A stretch of DNA of 64,000 nucleotides, taken from assembly GCF_003259365.1 (NCBI RefSeq), contig NZ_QLLY01000004.1:372001-436000 (forward strand), read 5' to 3'. The notes below the pieces were generated by a model. That model saw only the letters and a program-made list of their open reading frames with translations. It was not told the origin of the DNA and made no database searches. This stretch comes from Streptomyces sp. PsTaAH-137. GTDB taxonomy: Bacteria > Actinomycetota > Actinomycetes > Streptomycetales > Streptomycetaceae. Within the stretch, counting starts at the first letter, position 1. The number at the start of each line of letters is the position of its first letter. Positions 8,263 through 17,202 of the stretch are shown here, piece by piece. The translations under genes and the position numbers were made by a program.

Positions 8263-9282
8263 TCACTGGTCCCACTGCAGTCGCGCCACCGCGTCGAGCA
8301 CCCGGTCCACACCGGGCAGGTGGTGCCGCTCCAGCATCGGCGGCGGGTACGGGATGTCGAACCCGGCCACCCGCAGCACCGGCGCCTGAAGGTAATGGAA
8401 GCACCGCTCACTGACGCGGGCGGCGATCTCCCCGCCGGGGCCGCCGAAGCCCCCCGACTCGTGCACCACGACCGCGCGCCCGGTGCGTCTCACGGACGCG
8501 GCCACCGTCGCGTCGTCGAACGGCACCAGCGAGCGCAGGTCGATCACTTCGAGGTCCCAGCCCTCCGCCTGGGCCGCCTCGGCCGCCTCCAGGCAGACGG
8601 GCAGCGACGGTCCGTACGTGATCAGCGTGGCACCGGTCCCGGGGCGGCGGACAACTGCCGTCCCGATCGGTTCAACGTCCGCCGGCCGCTCGGGGTTCCA
8701 GGTGTCCTTGCTCCAGTAGAGCCGCTTGGGCTCCAGGAACACCACGGGGTCGTCCGAGGCGATCGACTGCCGCAGCAGGCCGTACGCGTCCGCGACCGTG
8801 GCCGGGGTGACGACGGTCAGGCCCGGCGTCGCCATGTAGTACGCCTCGGAGGAGTCGCTGTGGTGCTCGACGCCACCGATGCCGCCGCCGTAGGGGATCC
8901 GCACGGTCAGGGGCATCGGCAGGGCGCCGCGCGTGCGGTTGCGCATCCGCGCGACGTGCGACACCAGCTGCTCGAACGCGGGGTACGCGAACGCGTCGAA
9001 CTGCATCTCCACGACCGGCCGCAGCCCGTACATCGCCATGCCGACGGCGGTGCCGAGGATGCCCGCCTCGGCCAGCGGGGTGTCGGTGCAGCGGTCCTCG
9101 CCGAACTCCTTGGCGAGCCCGTCGGTGATCCGGAAGACACCGCCCAGGGTGCCCACGTCCTCGCCCATGACGTGCACGGACGGGTCCTCGGCCATGGCGT
9201 CCCGCAGGGCGCGGCCCAGCGCCTGCGCCATGGTGGCGGGCTTGGCCGACCCGGCCGCCGGCGGCTTCGCGACCGTGGTCAT
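8263..9282 (-). CDS. bkdB: Branched-chain 2-oxoacid dehydrogenase E1 beta subunit
   Basis: A 339-residue transketolase-like E1 beta subunit. The pyrimidine-binding domain carries MGEDVGTLGGVFRIT and TDTPLAEAGILGTAVGMA, and the C-terminal domain carries LITYGPSLPVCLEAA and VIDLRSLVPFD, all typical of the family. It pairs with the E1 alpha subunit to form the thiamine-diphosphate site that decarboxylates 2-oxoacids from Val, Leu and Ile. Its ATG at 9282 overlaps the E1 alpha stop by 4 bp. About 17 N-terminal residues (Pro/Ala/Lys-rich) are an extra, probably flexible head. Confidence 0.93.
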   Translation of the reverse strand: MTTVAKPPAAGSAKPATMAQALGRALRDAMAEDPSVHVMGEDVGTLGGVFRITDGLAKEFGEDRCTDTPLAEAGILGTAVGMAMYGLRPVVEMQFDAFAYPAFEQLVSHVARMRNRTRGALPMPLTVRIPYGGGIGGVEHHSDSSEAYYMATPGLTVVTPATVADAYGLLRQSIASDDPVVFLEPKRLYWSKDTWNPERPADVEPIGTAVVRRPGTGATLITYGPSLPVCLEAAEAAQAEGWDLEVIDLRSLVPFDDATVAASVRRTGRAVVVHESGGFGGPGGEIAARVSERCFHYLQAPVLRVAGFDIPYPPPMLERHHLPGVDRVLDAVARLQWDQ

Positions 9283-10418
9283 GCCTGGTCCCCTTCCGCC
9301 TCGGCGTCCAGCTCGGCCCGCAACTGGTCGGCCTGCTCCCGCAGTTGCGGGGTGCGCTCGGCGTACACGTCGCCGAACAGGTCCATCGGGTCGAGCGCCG
9401 GGTCCTGGTTCATCCGCTCGCGCAGCCCGGCCGCCATGGTCTCCGCGTCGTCGCGCACGGCCTGGATGCCCGCGTCGTCGATGAGCCCGCGCTCGGTCAG
9501 CTCGCGCTCCAGGAGGAGGATCGGGTCGTGCGCCCGCCAGGTCTCGACCTCGGCGTCGGTGCGGTAGCGCGTCGCGTCGTCGGCGTTGGTGTGCGCGTCC
9601 ATGCGGTACGTGACGGCCTCCACCAGCGTCGGACCGTGCCCCTCACGCGCGCGGGCGACCGCTTCGGAAAGCACCTCGTGCATCGCCACCGCGTCGTTCC
9701 CGTCGACCAGGCGGCCCGGCATCCCGTACCCGACGGCCTTGTGGGCCAGGGTGGGCGCCGCGGTCTGCTTGGCGAGCGGCACGGAGATGGCGAACCCGTT
9801 GTTCTGGACGAGGAAGACGACCGGGGCCTGCCACACGGCGGCGAAGTTCAGCGCCTCGTGGAAGTCGCCCTCACTGGTGCCGCCGTCGCCCACCATGGCG
9901 AGCGCCACCACGTCGTCGCCCTTGAGCCGGGCGGCGTGCGCGAGGCCCACGGCGTGCGGCAGCTGGGTGGCCAGCGGTGTCGACAGCGGTGCGATGCGGT
10001 GCTCACGCGGGTCGTATCCGGTGTGCCAGTCGCCGCGCAGCAGCGTGAGCGCCTGGACGGGGTCGAGGCCCCGGGCGACGGCGGCGAGGGTGTCGCGGTA
10101 GCTGGGGAAGAGCCAGTCGCGCTCCTGGAGGACCAGCGCGGCGGCCACCTCGGCGGCCTCCTGGCCGGTCGTCGACGGGTAGACGGCCAGGCGGCCCTGG
10201 CGGGTCAGCGCGGTCGCCTGCGCGTTGTACCGGCGGCCGTGCACCACCTCGGCGTACAACCGGCGCAGCAGCGCCGGATCGGCCTGCGCGGCGGCGTCGG
10301 TGCCCAGGACCCGGTACGGCTCCGCGTCCGGCAGCAGCGGCGCGGGGTCCGTGCGGGGCTGCCAGGCGGGCGGCGGAACGGGGGTGGTGCGGGAGTCCCG
10401 CTGTTCCATGACCGTCAT
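9279..10418 (-). CDS. bkdA: Branched-chain 2-oxoacid dehydrogenase E1 alpha subunit
   Basis: A 379-residue E1 alpha subunit with the thiamine-diphosphate motif from GDGGTSEGDFHEAL to VFLVQNNGF (about residues 185-220) and the phosphorylation-loop-like segment YRMDAHTNADDATRYR. It carries out the first, decarboxylating step of branched-chain 2-oxoacid oxidation. The start ATG at 10418 has a near-perfect GAGGAGG 7-8 nt upstream. The promoter lies in the 170-bp divergent gap shared with the Lrp-type gene, which holds a TetR-type palindrome (10477-10490) and a DnaA-box pair. Confidence 0.93.
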   Translation of the reverse strand: MTVMEQRDSRTTPVPPPAWQPRTDPAPLLPDAEPYRVLGTDAAAQADPALLRRLYAEVVHGRRYNAQATALTRQGRLAVYPSTTGQEAAEVAAALVLQERDWLFPSYRDTLAAVARGLDPVQALTLLRGDWHTGYDPREHRIAPLSTPLATQLPHAVGLAHAARLKGDDVVALAMVGDGGTSEGDFHEALNFAAVWQAPVVFLVQNNGFAISVPLAKQTAAPTLAHKAVGYGMPGRLVDGNDAVAMHEVLSEAVARAREGHGPTLVEAVTYRMDAHTNADDATRYRTDAEVETWRAHDPILLLERELTERGLIDDAGIQAVRDDAETMAAGLRERMNQDPALDPMDLFGDVYAERTPQLREQADQLRAELDAEAEGDQA

Positions 10419-10476
10419 GACGACACCTCCTCGTGGGAGCGGTTCGAGAGCGCGTCGGGTGTGACCCGCCTCACCT

Positions 10477-10490
10477 ACCGATTGTTCGGT
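10477..10490. promoter_or_regulatory. PaaR-type operator (one mismatch) in the bkd promoter
   Basis: ACCGATTGTTCGGT differs by one base from the identical palindromes at 13282 and 18219, and fits the pattern ACCGNNCGNNCGGT described for PaaR of Corynebacterium apart from that base. It lies 59 bp upstream of the bkdA start. Binding by the TetR protein encoded at 11088 is inferred. Confidence 0.6.
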
Positions 10491-10520
10491 CGTCGGCACA
10501 TTTTGGCTACAGGCCCCTCC

Positions 10521-10550
10521 AGGCTGTGGACAAACGGTTCTCCACAGCCT
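10521..10550. promoter_or_regulatory. 10-bp inverted repeat made of two DnaA-type boxes
   Basis: AGGCTGTGGA (10521-10530) and TCCACAGCCT (10541-10550) form a perfect inverted repeat with a 10-nt spacer. The left arm extends into TGTGGACAA (10525-10533), the exact reverse complement of the Streptomyces DnaA box TTGTCCACA. The right arm contains TTCTCCACA (10538-10546, one mismatch). It could be an operator for the neighbouring Lrp regulator instead. Confidence 0.55.
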
Positions 10551-10591
10551 GAGATGAATGCAGTACGTCCATGGTAAGGAGGCGGGGGCAC

Positions 10592-11080
10592 ATGGCATCT
10601 GAACAAATGGCCGACGGCTCCGGGGCCCGGCCCCTGGACTCCATCGACCGCGACATCCTCCAGATGCTCCGGACCGACGGCCGCGCCTCGATACGCTCCG
10701 TGGCCGAGCGCGTCCATGTGTCACGGGCGAACGCCTACGCGCGGATCAACCGCCTCATCGACGACGGGGTCATCCGCGGCTTCGGCGCCCGCGTCGACCA
10801 CGAGCGGGCCGGGCAGGGCGCATCGGCGTACATCACGCTCAAGATCGTCCAGAACACCTGGCGCACGGTCCGCGACCAGCTGCGCCTGATGCCGGAGGCC
10901 GCGCACATCGCCCTGGTCAGCGGCGACTTCGACGTCCTGATCCTGGTGCACACCCGCGACAACCGCGCCCTGCGCGAACTGGTCCTCACCAAGCTCCAGG
11001 CCATCCCCGAGGTGCTCAGCACCCGCACGCTGCTGGTCTTCGAGGAGGAGACCCTCGATTCGGGGGCCGCGGACGCCTGA
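10592..11080 (+). CDS. bkdR: Lrp/AsnC-family regulator, BkdR-like
   Basis: A 162-residue Lrp/AsnC-type transcription factor. An N-terminal winged helix (LDSIDRDILQMLRTDGR, with the recognition region VSRANAYARINRLIDDGVI, about residues 18-65) is followed by an effector-binding RAM domain (about 75-150). In this family RAM domains sense amino acids and pack into octamers. Divergent placement beside the branched-chain oxoacid dehydrogenase operon matches BkdR regulators and suggests control by Leu/Ile/Val. The ATG at 10592 has AAGGAGG with a 9-nt spacer. It converges on the TetR gene. Confidence 0.85.
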   Translation: MASEQMADGSGARPLDSIDRDILQMLRTDGRASIRSVAERVHVSRANAYARINRLIDDGVIRGFGARVDHERAGQGASAYITLKIVQNTWRTVRDQLRLMPEAAHIALVSGDFDVLILVHTRDNRALRELVLTKLQAIPEVLSTRTLLVFEEETLDSGAADA

Positions 11081-11087
11081 GCGCTGC

Positions 11088-11678
11088 TCAGCCCTCTTTG
11101 CGCAGCCCTTCGAAGACCAGTTTCGCCACGGCCTCGGCCACCTCGGCGCTGTCCAGCTCGCCGCGGCCGGGCCGGTACCACTCCACGATGGAGTTGATCA
11201 TTCCGAAGACGAGCCGGGTCGCGAGCCGCACCTCGATGTCGCCCCGTACGTCGCCGTCGGCGGCGGCCGCCTTGAGCAGCGCGGCGACCTGGTGGTCGAA
11301 CTCCCTGCGCCGCTCCATCGCCCAGCGCTCGGTGGCGGTGTTCCCGCGGACCCGCAGCAGCAGGGTGACGTAGGGCAGTTCGCCGGTCAGCACCTCGACC
11401 ATGCGCCGGGTGACGTACTCCAGGCGCTCGACCGCCCGCCCCTCGCGCGCGGGCGGCTCGTCGAGGATCCCGAAGAGCCCGTCGAGCGCCCTGGTGACGG
11501 CACGGCGCAGCAGCTCCTCCTTGCCCGTCACGTGGTGGTAGATCGACGACTTGGAGATGCCGGCCGCCTTGGAGAGGTGCTCCATGGACGTGCCGTCGTA
11601 GCCGCGCTCGTTGAAGACGGTCACGGCGACCGCGAGCAGGGACTGCGGGGTGTAGGTGTCACGCCGTGCGGTGGTCAC
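11088..11678 (-). CDS. TetR-family repressor, PaaR-like
   Basis: A 196-residue TetR regulator. The HTH covers about residues 10-57 (LLAVAVTVFNERGYDGTSME, then KAAGISKSSIYHHVTGKEELL). The C-terminal ligand domain ends FGMINSIVEWYRPG, similar to acyl-CoA-responsive TetR repressors of phenylacetate and fatty-acid genes. Its GTG start overlaps the stop of the 3-hydroxyacyl-CoA dehydrogenase gene (GTGA), so the two are coupled. Palindromes of the PaaR pattern occur in its own operon promoter and upstream of paaA and bkdA, which makes it the probable local regulator, with phenylacetyl-CoA as a plausible ligand (inference). Confidence 0.8.
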   Translation of the reverse strand: MTTARRDTYTPQSLLAVAVTVFNERGYDGTSMEHLSKAAGISKSSIYHHVTGKEELLRRAVTRALDGLFGILDEPPAREGRAVERLEYVTRRMVEVLTGELPYVTLLLRVRGNTATERWAMERRREFDHQVAALLKAAAADGDVRGDIEVRLATRLVFGMINSIVEWYRPGRGELDSAEVAEAVAKLVFEGLRKEG

Positions 11679-13192
11679 GCGGAGCCCTCCCACTTCTTGG
11701 GGTCGTACGAGTGCCTGAGCAGGGCGAGGGAGGGTGCGCAGCGCCCTGAGGGGTCCCGGTCGCGCAGCTCCTCCAGCAGGCCGCAGGCCCAGTTCCGGCC
11801 CAGCTTGCGGCTCCATTCGAAGGGGCCGAGGGGGTAGTTGACGCCGAGCCGCATCGCGGTGTCGATGTCCTCCTCGGTGGCCACCCCGCGCGCGAGTGCG
11901 TCGTGCGCGAGGTCGATGATCCGGGCGACCGTACGGGCGACGATCATGCCGGGGACGTCCCCGATGACGCTCACTTCCTTGCCGAGCGCCTGGAAGAGCC
12001 CCACGGCCTCGCGCAGGGTGCGCGGGTTGCCGTCCTGGCAGGCGGCGAGCGCGATGCGGGTGGCGGAGCGGTAGTCGAGGGCGAGGTCGAAGTAGACGAC
12101 GTCCCGGAACTCGATGGACGTCTGCCCGTCCGCCTGCACCAGCTGGCCGCCGCCGGGCAGCACGATGCGGGTGCCCTTGTCCTCTTCCTCCTGGGTGACC
12201 TCGATGCCCGCCTCGCGCATCATGGCGATCAGCTCGCCCGCGTTCTCCAGGTCGCCCTCGACGGTCACGCGCGCGGGCGGGGCGGCCGGGGCGGCGGTGT
12301 GCGGCTCGGCCCGGTCGTCGCCCCGGGCGTCGTCCCCGTACGCGTACCAGCCCTGGCCCGACTTGACCCCGAGGCGTCCCGCCTCGACGAGCCGGCGCTG
12401 GGCCAGGGACGGACGGAACCTCGCGTCCTGGAAGAAGCCCTCCCACACGGAACGGGTGACCGCCTCGTTCACGTCCTGGCCGATGAGGTCCGTCAGCTCG
12501 AAGGCGCCCATCTTGAAGCCGCCGCTCTCGCGCAGCACCGCGTCGATGGTGGCGGGGTCGGCGCCCTGCTCCTCGTAGACCGCGAACGCCTCCGCGTAGA
12601 AGGGCCGCGCGATCCTGTTGACCAGGAAGCCGGGGGTGTCGGCGCAGGCCACCGGGGTCTTGCCCCAGGCGCGGGCGGTCTCGTACGCGCGCGTGGCCGC
12701 GGTGACGTCCGTGGAGTGGCCGGAGACGACCTCCACGAGCGGCAGCAGCGGCGCCGGGTTGAAGAAGTGCAGTCCGACGAAGCGGCCGGGGACGCGCAGC
12801 GCGCCGCCGATCGCCGTCACGGACAGGGACGACGTGTTCGTGGCGAGCAGGCAGTCGTCGTCGACGATCTCCTCCAGCTCGCGCAACAGCTCCTGCTTGA
12901 CGTCCAGTTGCTCCAGGACGGCCTCGACGACGAGGGCCGCGGGGGCCAGCTCGTGGAGGGTCTGCGCGGGCTCCAGGCGCGCGACGGCCACGTCGCGCTC
13001 CTCCGCGCCCATGCGCCCCTTCTCGACGAGCCGGTCCAGGCGCGCGGTGATCGACTCGGCGGCCGCCCGGGCCCGGCCCGGTACGGCGTCGTACAGCCGG
13101 ACGGGATGGCCCGCGGTGAGCGCGACCTGGGCGATGCCCTGACCCATGGTGCCGGTGCCGACCACGCCGACGAGGCGGTCATGTGCAGTCAT
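11675..13192 (-). CDS. paaH: 3-hydroxyacyl-CoA dehydrogenase (PaaH-like)
   Basis: A 505-residue NAD-dependent dehydrogenase. The Rossmann motif VVGTGTMGQGIAQ occupies residues 10-22. The catalytic region shows NTSSLSVTAI, the histidine in GLHFFNP, and DTPGFLVNRI. It carries a second C-terminal HCDH domain (LGVNYPLGPFEWSRKLG near the end), the layout of PaaH/FadB-type enzymes of phenylacetate degradation rather than the 280-residue short form. It would oxidise 3-hydroxyadipyl-CoA. The ATG at 13192 follows GGGAGGATCGCGCC. Its promoter faces paaN and shares the operator at 13282-13295. Confidence 0.85.
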   Translation of the reverse strand: MTAHDRLVGVVGTGTMGQGIAQVALTAGHPVRLYDAVPGRARAAAESITARLDRLVEKGRMGAEERDVAVARLEPAQTLHELAPAALVVEAVLEQLDVKQELLRELEEIVDDDCLLATNTSSLSVTAIGGALRVPGRFVGLHFFNPAPLLPLVEVVSGHSTDVTAATRAYETARAWGKTPVACADTPGFLVNRIARPFYAEAFAVYEEQGADPATIDAVLRESGGFKMGAFELTDLIGQDVNEAVTRSVWEGFFQDARFRPSLAQRRLVEAGRLGVKSGQGWYAYGDDARGDDRAEPHTAAPAAPPARVTVEGDLENAGELIAMMREAGIEVTQEEEDKGTRIVLPGGGQLVQADGQTSIEFRDVVYFDLALDYRSATRIALAACQDGNPRTLREAVGLFQALGKEVSVIGDVPGMIVARTVARIIDLAHDALARGVATEEDIDTAMRLGVNYPLGPFEWSRKLGRNWACGLLEELRDRDPSGRCAPSLALLRHSYDPKKWEGSA

Positions 13193-13249
13193 GGCGCGAT
13201 CCTCCCGTACGTACGTCCGGACCGGTTCCCCGGGGCCGGATGGACGGGT

Positions 13250-13258
13250 TTTCCACAG
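13250..13258 (+). promoter_or_regulatory. DnaA-like box upstream of paaH
   Basis: TTTTCCACA differs by one base from TTGTCCACA. It lies in the paaH/paaN divergent promoter, 24 bp from the TetR operator. Weak on its own; noted because the bkd and paaA promoters show the same pairing. Confidence 0.35.
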
Positions 13259-13281
13259 CTTTTCCCCGCCCCCTTGTCCCG

Positions 13282-13295
13282 ACCGATCGTTCGGT
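13282..13295. promoter_or_regulatory. PaaR-type TetR operator between paaH and paaN
   Basis: ACCGATCGTTCGGT fits ACCGNNCGNNCGGT exactly and continues with TACT, as in the extended Corynebacterium PaaR site. It is the same 14-mer, in reverse orientation, as the one at 18219-18232. It lies 90 bp from the paaH-tetR start and 105 bp from paaN, so one protein dimer could control both. Confidence 0.75.
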
Positions 13296-13399
13296 TACTC
13301 TAACTCTTGCTGGGCGCCGTCGCCCAGCCCCGCACCGCCCGGTCCCAACCGGCCAGCCGGCTCGACGAGGAGCCGGAGCCGAGGAGGAGTTGGTCCGCC

Positions 13400-15100
13400 A
13401 TGGCCGCCGCCGAAAGCACCGCGCACGACCTGATCGCCCAGCACCGGCCCACTCTCGACCAGGCGCTGGAGACCATCCGCACGCGCGCGTACTGGTCCCC
13501 GCACCCCGAGCACCCGAAGGCGTACGGCAGCGAGGGCGGCAGCCTGAGCATGGCCGAGGGCAAGGCCGCCTTCGACGCCCTGCTCGGCACCCGCGTCGAC
13601 CTCGGACAGCCCGGCACGGACGATTTCGTCGGCGGTGAAGTCTCTCCGTACGGAATCGAGTTGGGCATCACGTATCCGCACGCGGACGTGGACGTGCTGC
13701 TGCCCGCCATGCGCGCGGGAATGCGCGCGTGGCGGGAGGCGGGCGCCGAGCTGCGGGCCGTGGTGTGCCTGGAGATCCTGGCCCGGATCAGCGCCCGCAC
13801 CCACGAGTTCGCGCACGCGGTCATGCACACCAGCGGCCAGGCGTTCATGATGGCGTTCCAGGCGGGCGGCCCGCACGCGCAGGACCGCGGCCTGGAGGCG
13901 GTGGCGTACGCGTACGCGGAGCAGGTGCGCACCCCGGACGCGACGCAGTGGTCCAAGCCCCAGGGCAAGCGCGATCCGCTGCTGCTGACCAAGGAGTTCA
14001 CCCCGGTCGGGCGCGGCATCGCGCTGCTGATCGGCTGCAACACGTTCCCGACGTGGAACGGGTATCCGGGCCTGTTCGCCTCCCTCGCGACCGGCAACCC
14101 GGTGCTGGTGAAGCCCCACCCGCGCGCGGTGCTGCCGCTCGCGCTCACCGTCCGGGTGGCCCGCGAGGTGCTCGCCGAGGCGGGCTTCGACCCGAACCTG
14201 GTGGCGCTCGCCGCCGAGCGCCCCGGCGAGGGCATCGCGAAGACCCTCGCCGTCCGCCCCGAGATCCGGATCGTCGACTACACGGGCTCGACGGCCTTCG
14301 GCGACTGGCTGGAGACCCACGCCCGCCAGGCGCAGGTCTACACGGAGAAGGCGGGCGTCAACACGGTCGTCATCGACAGCACGGACGACTACAAGGGCAT
14401 GCTGGCGAACCTCGCGTTCTCGCTGTCCCTGTACAGCGGCCAGATGTGCACCACCCCGCAGAACCTGCTGGTGCCGCGCGACGGCATCACCACGGACGCG
14501 GGCCCGAAGTCGTACGACGAGGTGGTCACGGACCTCGCGGCGGCGGTCGCCGGCCTCCTCGGCGACGACGCGCGGGCGGCCGCGCTGCTGGGCGCGCTCG
14601 TCAACCCCGACGTGAAGGCCCGCCTGGAGGCGGCGCCCGGACTCGGTGAAGTCGCCCTGCCCTCACGGGAGGTGGCGAACGCGGAGTTCCCCGACGCCGT
14701 GGTGCGCACCCCGGTGATCGTGAAGCTCGACGGCACCAAGCCCGACGCCGAGGCGGCCTACATGAGCGAGTGCTTCGGCCCGGTCTCCTTCGCCGTCGCC
14801 GTCGACTCCACCGGGGACGGCCTGGAGCTGCTGCGCCGCACGGTGCGCGAGAAGGGCGCCATGACGGTCGGCGCGTACACCACCTCCGACGACGTGGCCG
14901 AGGCCGTCGAGGAGGTCTGCCTGGAGGAGTGCGCCCAGCTCTCGCTCAACCTGACGGGCGGGGTGTACGTGAACCAGACGGCGGCGTTCTCCGACTTCCA
15001 CGGCTCGGGCGGCAACCCGGCGGCGAACGCGGCCCTGTGCGACGGCGCCTTCGTGGCGAACCGCTTCCGGGTGGTGGAGGTCAGGCGCGACGGCGCCTGA
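13400..15100 (+). CDS. paaN: PaaN-type aldehyde dehydrogenase of phenylacetate degradation
   Basis: A 566-residue member of the aldehyde dehydrogenase superfamily, matching the actinobacterial PaaN group. It would oxidise the semialdehyde made when the oxepin-CoA ring opens. The C-terminal half shows the ALDH layout: YTGSTAFGDWLE, EKAGVNTVV (Glu about 316), and the nucleophile cysteine in SGQMCTTPQN (about 349). The N-terminal third (AYWSPHPEHPKAYG region) is specific to PaaN. No hydratase (MaoC/ECH) domain follows, unlike E. coli PaaZ. The ATG at 13400 has GAGGAGGAG upstream. Confidence 0.88.
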   Translation: MAAAESTAHDLIAQHRPTLDQALETIRTRAYWSPHPEHPKAYGSEGGSLSMAEGKAAFDALLGTRVDLGQPGTDDFVGGEVSPYGIELGITYPHADVDVLLPAMRAGMRAWREAGAELRAVVCLEILARISARTHEFAHAVMHTSGQAFMMAFQAGGPHAQDRGLEAVAYAYAEQVRTPDATQWSKPQGKRDPLLLTKEFTPVGRGIALLIGCNTFPTWNGYPGLFASLATGNPVLVKPHPRAVLPLALTVRVAREVLAEAGFDPNLVALAAERPGEGIAKTLAVRPEIRIVDYTGSTAFGDWLETHARQAQVYTEKAGVNTVVIDSTDDYKGMLANLAFSLSLYSGQMCTTPQNLLVPRDGITTDAGPKSYDEVVTDLAAAVAGLLGDDARAAALLGALVNPDVKARLEAAPGLGEVALPSREVANAEFPDAVVRTPVIVKLDGTKPDAEAAYMSECFGPVSFAVAVDSTGDGLELLRRTVREKGAMTVGAYTTSDDVAEAVEEVCLEECAQLSLNLTGGVYVNQTAAFSDFHGSGGNPAANAALCDGAFVANRFRVVEVRRDGA

Positions 15101-15119
15101 GCCTGCCAGAGACGGGCTC

Positions 15120-15926
15120 TCAGGGAGCCTGCGTGCTGTGCGCGCTCCAGTGGAAGAGGGTCATGCCGACGCTGGTGGCCAGGTTGTAGCTGGAGACCTG
15201 GGGCCGCATCGGCAGCGACACCAGATGGTCCGCACGCGCGCGCAGGGCGTCGGAGAGGCCGCTGCGCTCGGACCCGAAGGCGAGCAGCGCGTCGTCCGGC
15301 AGGGTCAGGCCGCGGATGTCGGCGCCCTCGGGATCGAGCGCGTACAGCGGTCCTTCGGGCAGGTCGTCGACGGTCAGCCGCTCCACGGCGGTCGCGAAGT
15401 GCAGCCCGGCCCCGCCCCGGACGACGGTGGGGTGCCAGGGGTCGAGGCTGCCCGTCGTGACGACCCCGGCCGCCCCGTACCCGGCGGCCAGGCGGATGAC
15501 GGCGCCCGCGTTGCCGAGATTGCGCGGCTCGTCGAGGACGATCACCGGGGTGGTGCGTCCCGTCCGGCCGAGGGCCGCCAGGTTCCCGGCCCGCGACGGG
15601 CGGCCGGCGAGCGCGGCGACCCCGGTGGGGTGCAGGCGCGGCACGAGGGAACGCAGTAGGTCCCCCGGCACCTCCACGAGCCGCGCGGCCAGCTCCCCCG
15701 CGACATCGGGGGCGAGCTCGTCGGCCAAGGCGCCCGCCCCCTTCTTGTCGGCGGCGAGCGCGACGCGGACGTCGGCACCGAAGCGCAGGGCGTGCTTGAG
15801 AGCGTGGAAGCCGTCGAGGAGCACCGCGGTGTCCGCGGCCCGCCGCCAGGCCCGTACGGCCTCCTCGGCGCCGTCGGCCCCCTCGTGGAGTCCGCCGTGC
15901 CCGTCCGCCGTGCTCGCCTTGCTCAT
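15120..15926 (-). CDS. SpoU/TrmH-family RNA 2'-O-methyltransferase
   Basis: A 268-residue SPOUT methyltransferase that would use S-adenosylmethionine to methylate a ribose in rRNA or tRNA. The three family motifs are present: LDEPRNLGNAGAVIRLA (motif 1), FGSERSGLS (motif 2) and PMRPQVSSYNLATSVGM (motif 3, where most members have SLNVS and this one has SYNLA). An N-terminal substrate-binding domain precedes them (about residues 30-115). The ATG at 15926 is the first in frame. The gene ends 20 bp from the convergent paaN. The target nucleotide is not predictable. Confidence 0.85.
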   Translation of the reverse strand: MSKASTADGHGGLHEGADGAEEAVRAWRRAADTAVLLDGFHALKHALRFGADVRVALAADKKGAGALADELAPDVAGELAARLVEVPGDLLRSLVPRLHPTGVAALAGRPSRAGNLAALGRTGRTTPVIVLDEPRNLGNAGAVIRLAAGYGAAGVVTTGSLDPWHPTVVRGGAGLHFATAVERLTVDDLPEGPLYALDPEGADIRGLTLPDDALLAFGSERSGLSDALRARADHLVSLPMRPQVSSYNLATSVGMTLFHWSAHSTQAP

Positions 15927-15936
15927 GGCAGGAAGC

Positions 15937-17202
15937 CTACGTGCGCACGGTGGACGGCTCGGCGTCCTGCGCCGGGCGCTGCTCCGGCACCACCGCACCG
16001 CCGCCCGCGCGCCCGCCGGCCACCCGCTCACGCGCGCGTGCCGCCCAGCCGCCGACCCGCCGCAGGAAGGACGTCGGCAGGAACACCGCGTCGGCGGCGA
16101 TCATCGCGAGCGAGAAGAACGGCAGGCCGAGCACGATCGCGATGAACACATGCTCCGTGATCATGAGGACCAGCAGCACGTTCTTCACCTTGCGGTTGAA
16201 GACGGTGAACGGGAAGGCGACCTGGACGATGACCGTCCCGTAGGTCACGAGCATCACCATCGGGCCGAAGGCGCTGAGCAGATCGCCCAGGGCGGGCCAG
16301 GGCGAGAAGTAGTCCAGGTGGAGCGGGTAGTAGACCGCGGTGCCGTCCTGCCAGCGACCGCCCTGGATCTTGTACCAGCCGGCCGTCGCGTAGATCAGGC
16401 ACGCCTCGACCATGATGATCAGCAGGGCCGCGTTGTGCGCGAGGTTGGCGACGACGTCGAACAAACGCCGCGCCTCGCCGTCCTCGGAGCGGCGGCCCGC
16501 AAACCACCAGAGCCCGTGGCCGATCCACAGCCCCCAGAAGAGGAGCAGCCAGCCGCCGCTCACCTTCCCCGTGAACGTGAGCGTCGAGAGCGCGAGCCCG
16601 AACGCCCACCACAGGACGGGCCCGGCCAGGTCCACGCCCGACGCCCCGGATCGGCCCTCACGCGCGCGTGCCGCCCGGCGCGCGTCGAGCGACCACACCT
16701 GTCCGCACCGGATGAAGACCAGGTAGATCGACATCAGGTGGATGACGTTGTCGCCGCCGTCGCCCATGAAGACGCTGCGGTTCTGCAGCGACAGCACGCC
16801 GATCATGAACAGGACCGACATGGTGCGGGTGCGCCAGCCCAGGAGCAGCAGGGCGGAGGCGAGCACCGCGGCCACGTAGACGAACTCGAACCACACCCGG
16901 CCGTCCGACCACATCAGCGCGGTGAAGGCGCCGTTGTCCGCGATCAGCTGCTGGGCCATGCCCCAGCTCCACGGGCCGTCCGGGCCGTACATCTCCTGCC
17001 GGTGCGGGAACTCGCGCAGCAGGAACAGCAGCCAGGTCGCCGAGAACCCGATGCGGACCACGGCGCTCTGGTAGGGGCCGAGCGCGGACGCGGTGACCCG
17101 CTCGACTCCGCCGCTCAGCGCCCGGGAGACGCGCTGTCCGAGGCTCTCGCCGGTCCGGGTCTCAGGACGCTCCGGCGCCGCGTCGTGCTGGAAGCCGCTC
17201 AT
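15937..17202 (-). CDS. HTTM-domain multipass membrane protein
   Basis: A 421-residue membrane protein with about eight hydrophobic helices, matching the HTTM family related to vitamin K-dependent gamma-carboxylase. Family features include VRIGFSATWLLFLLREFPHR near the N-terminus, the QNRSVFMGDGGDNVIHLMSIYL segment with conserved Asp and His, and WYKIQGGRWQDGTAVYYPLH. Its reaction in Streptomyces is unknown. It is encoded in a 4-bp overlap (ATGA) after the DUF5819 gene, so the two probably act together in the membrane. Cytosolic termini are Arg/Ala-rich. No quinone-binding residues can be assigned from sequence alone. Confidence 0.8.
   Translation of the reverse strand: MSGFQHDAAPERPETRTGESLGQRVSRALSGGVERVTASALGPYQSAVVRIGFSATWLLFLLREFPHRQEMYGPDGPWSWGMAQQLIADNGAFTALMWSDGRVWFEFVYVAAVLASALLLLGWRTRTMSVLFMIGVLSLQNRSVFMGDGGDNVIHLMSIYLVFIRCGQVWSLDARRAARAREGRSGASGVDLAGPVLWWAFGLALSTLTFTGKVSGGWLLLFWGLWIGHGLWWFAGRRSEDGEARRLFDVVANLAHNAALLIIMVEACLIYATAGWYKIQGGRWQDGTAVYYPLHLDYFSPWPALGDLLSAFGPMVMLVTYGTVIVQVAFPFTVFNRKVKNVLLVLMITEHVFIAIVLGLPFFSLAMIAADAVFLPTSFLRRVGGWAARARERVAGGRAGGGAVVPEQRPAQDAEPSTVRT

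Noticed and set aside
16027..16677. Repeated 20-mer CTCACGCGCGCGTGCCGCCC inside the HTTM gene
   Set aside because: Both copies encode the same common basic segment (AARARE). The DNA identity is explained by codon preference in an Arg/Ala-rich tail, not a mobile or regulatory repeat.
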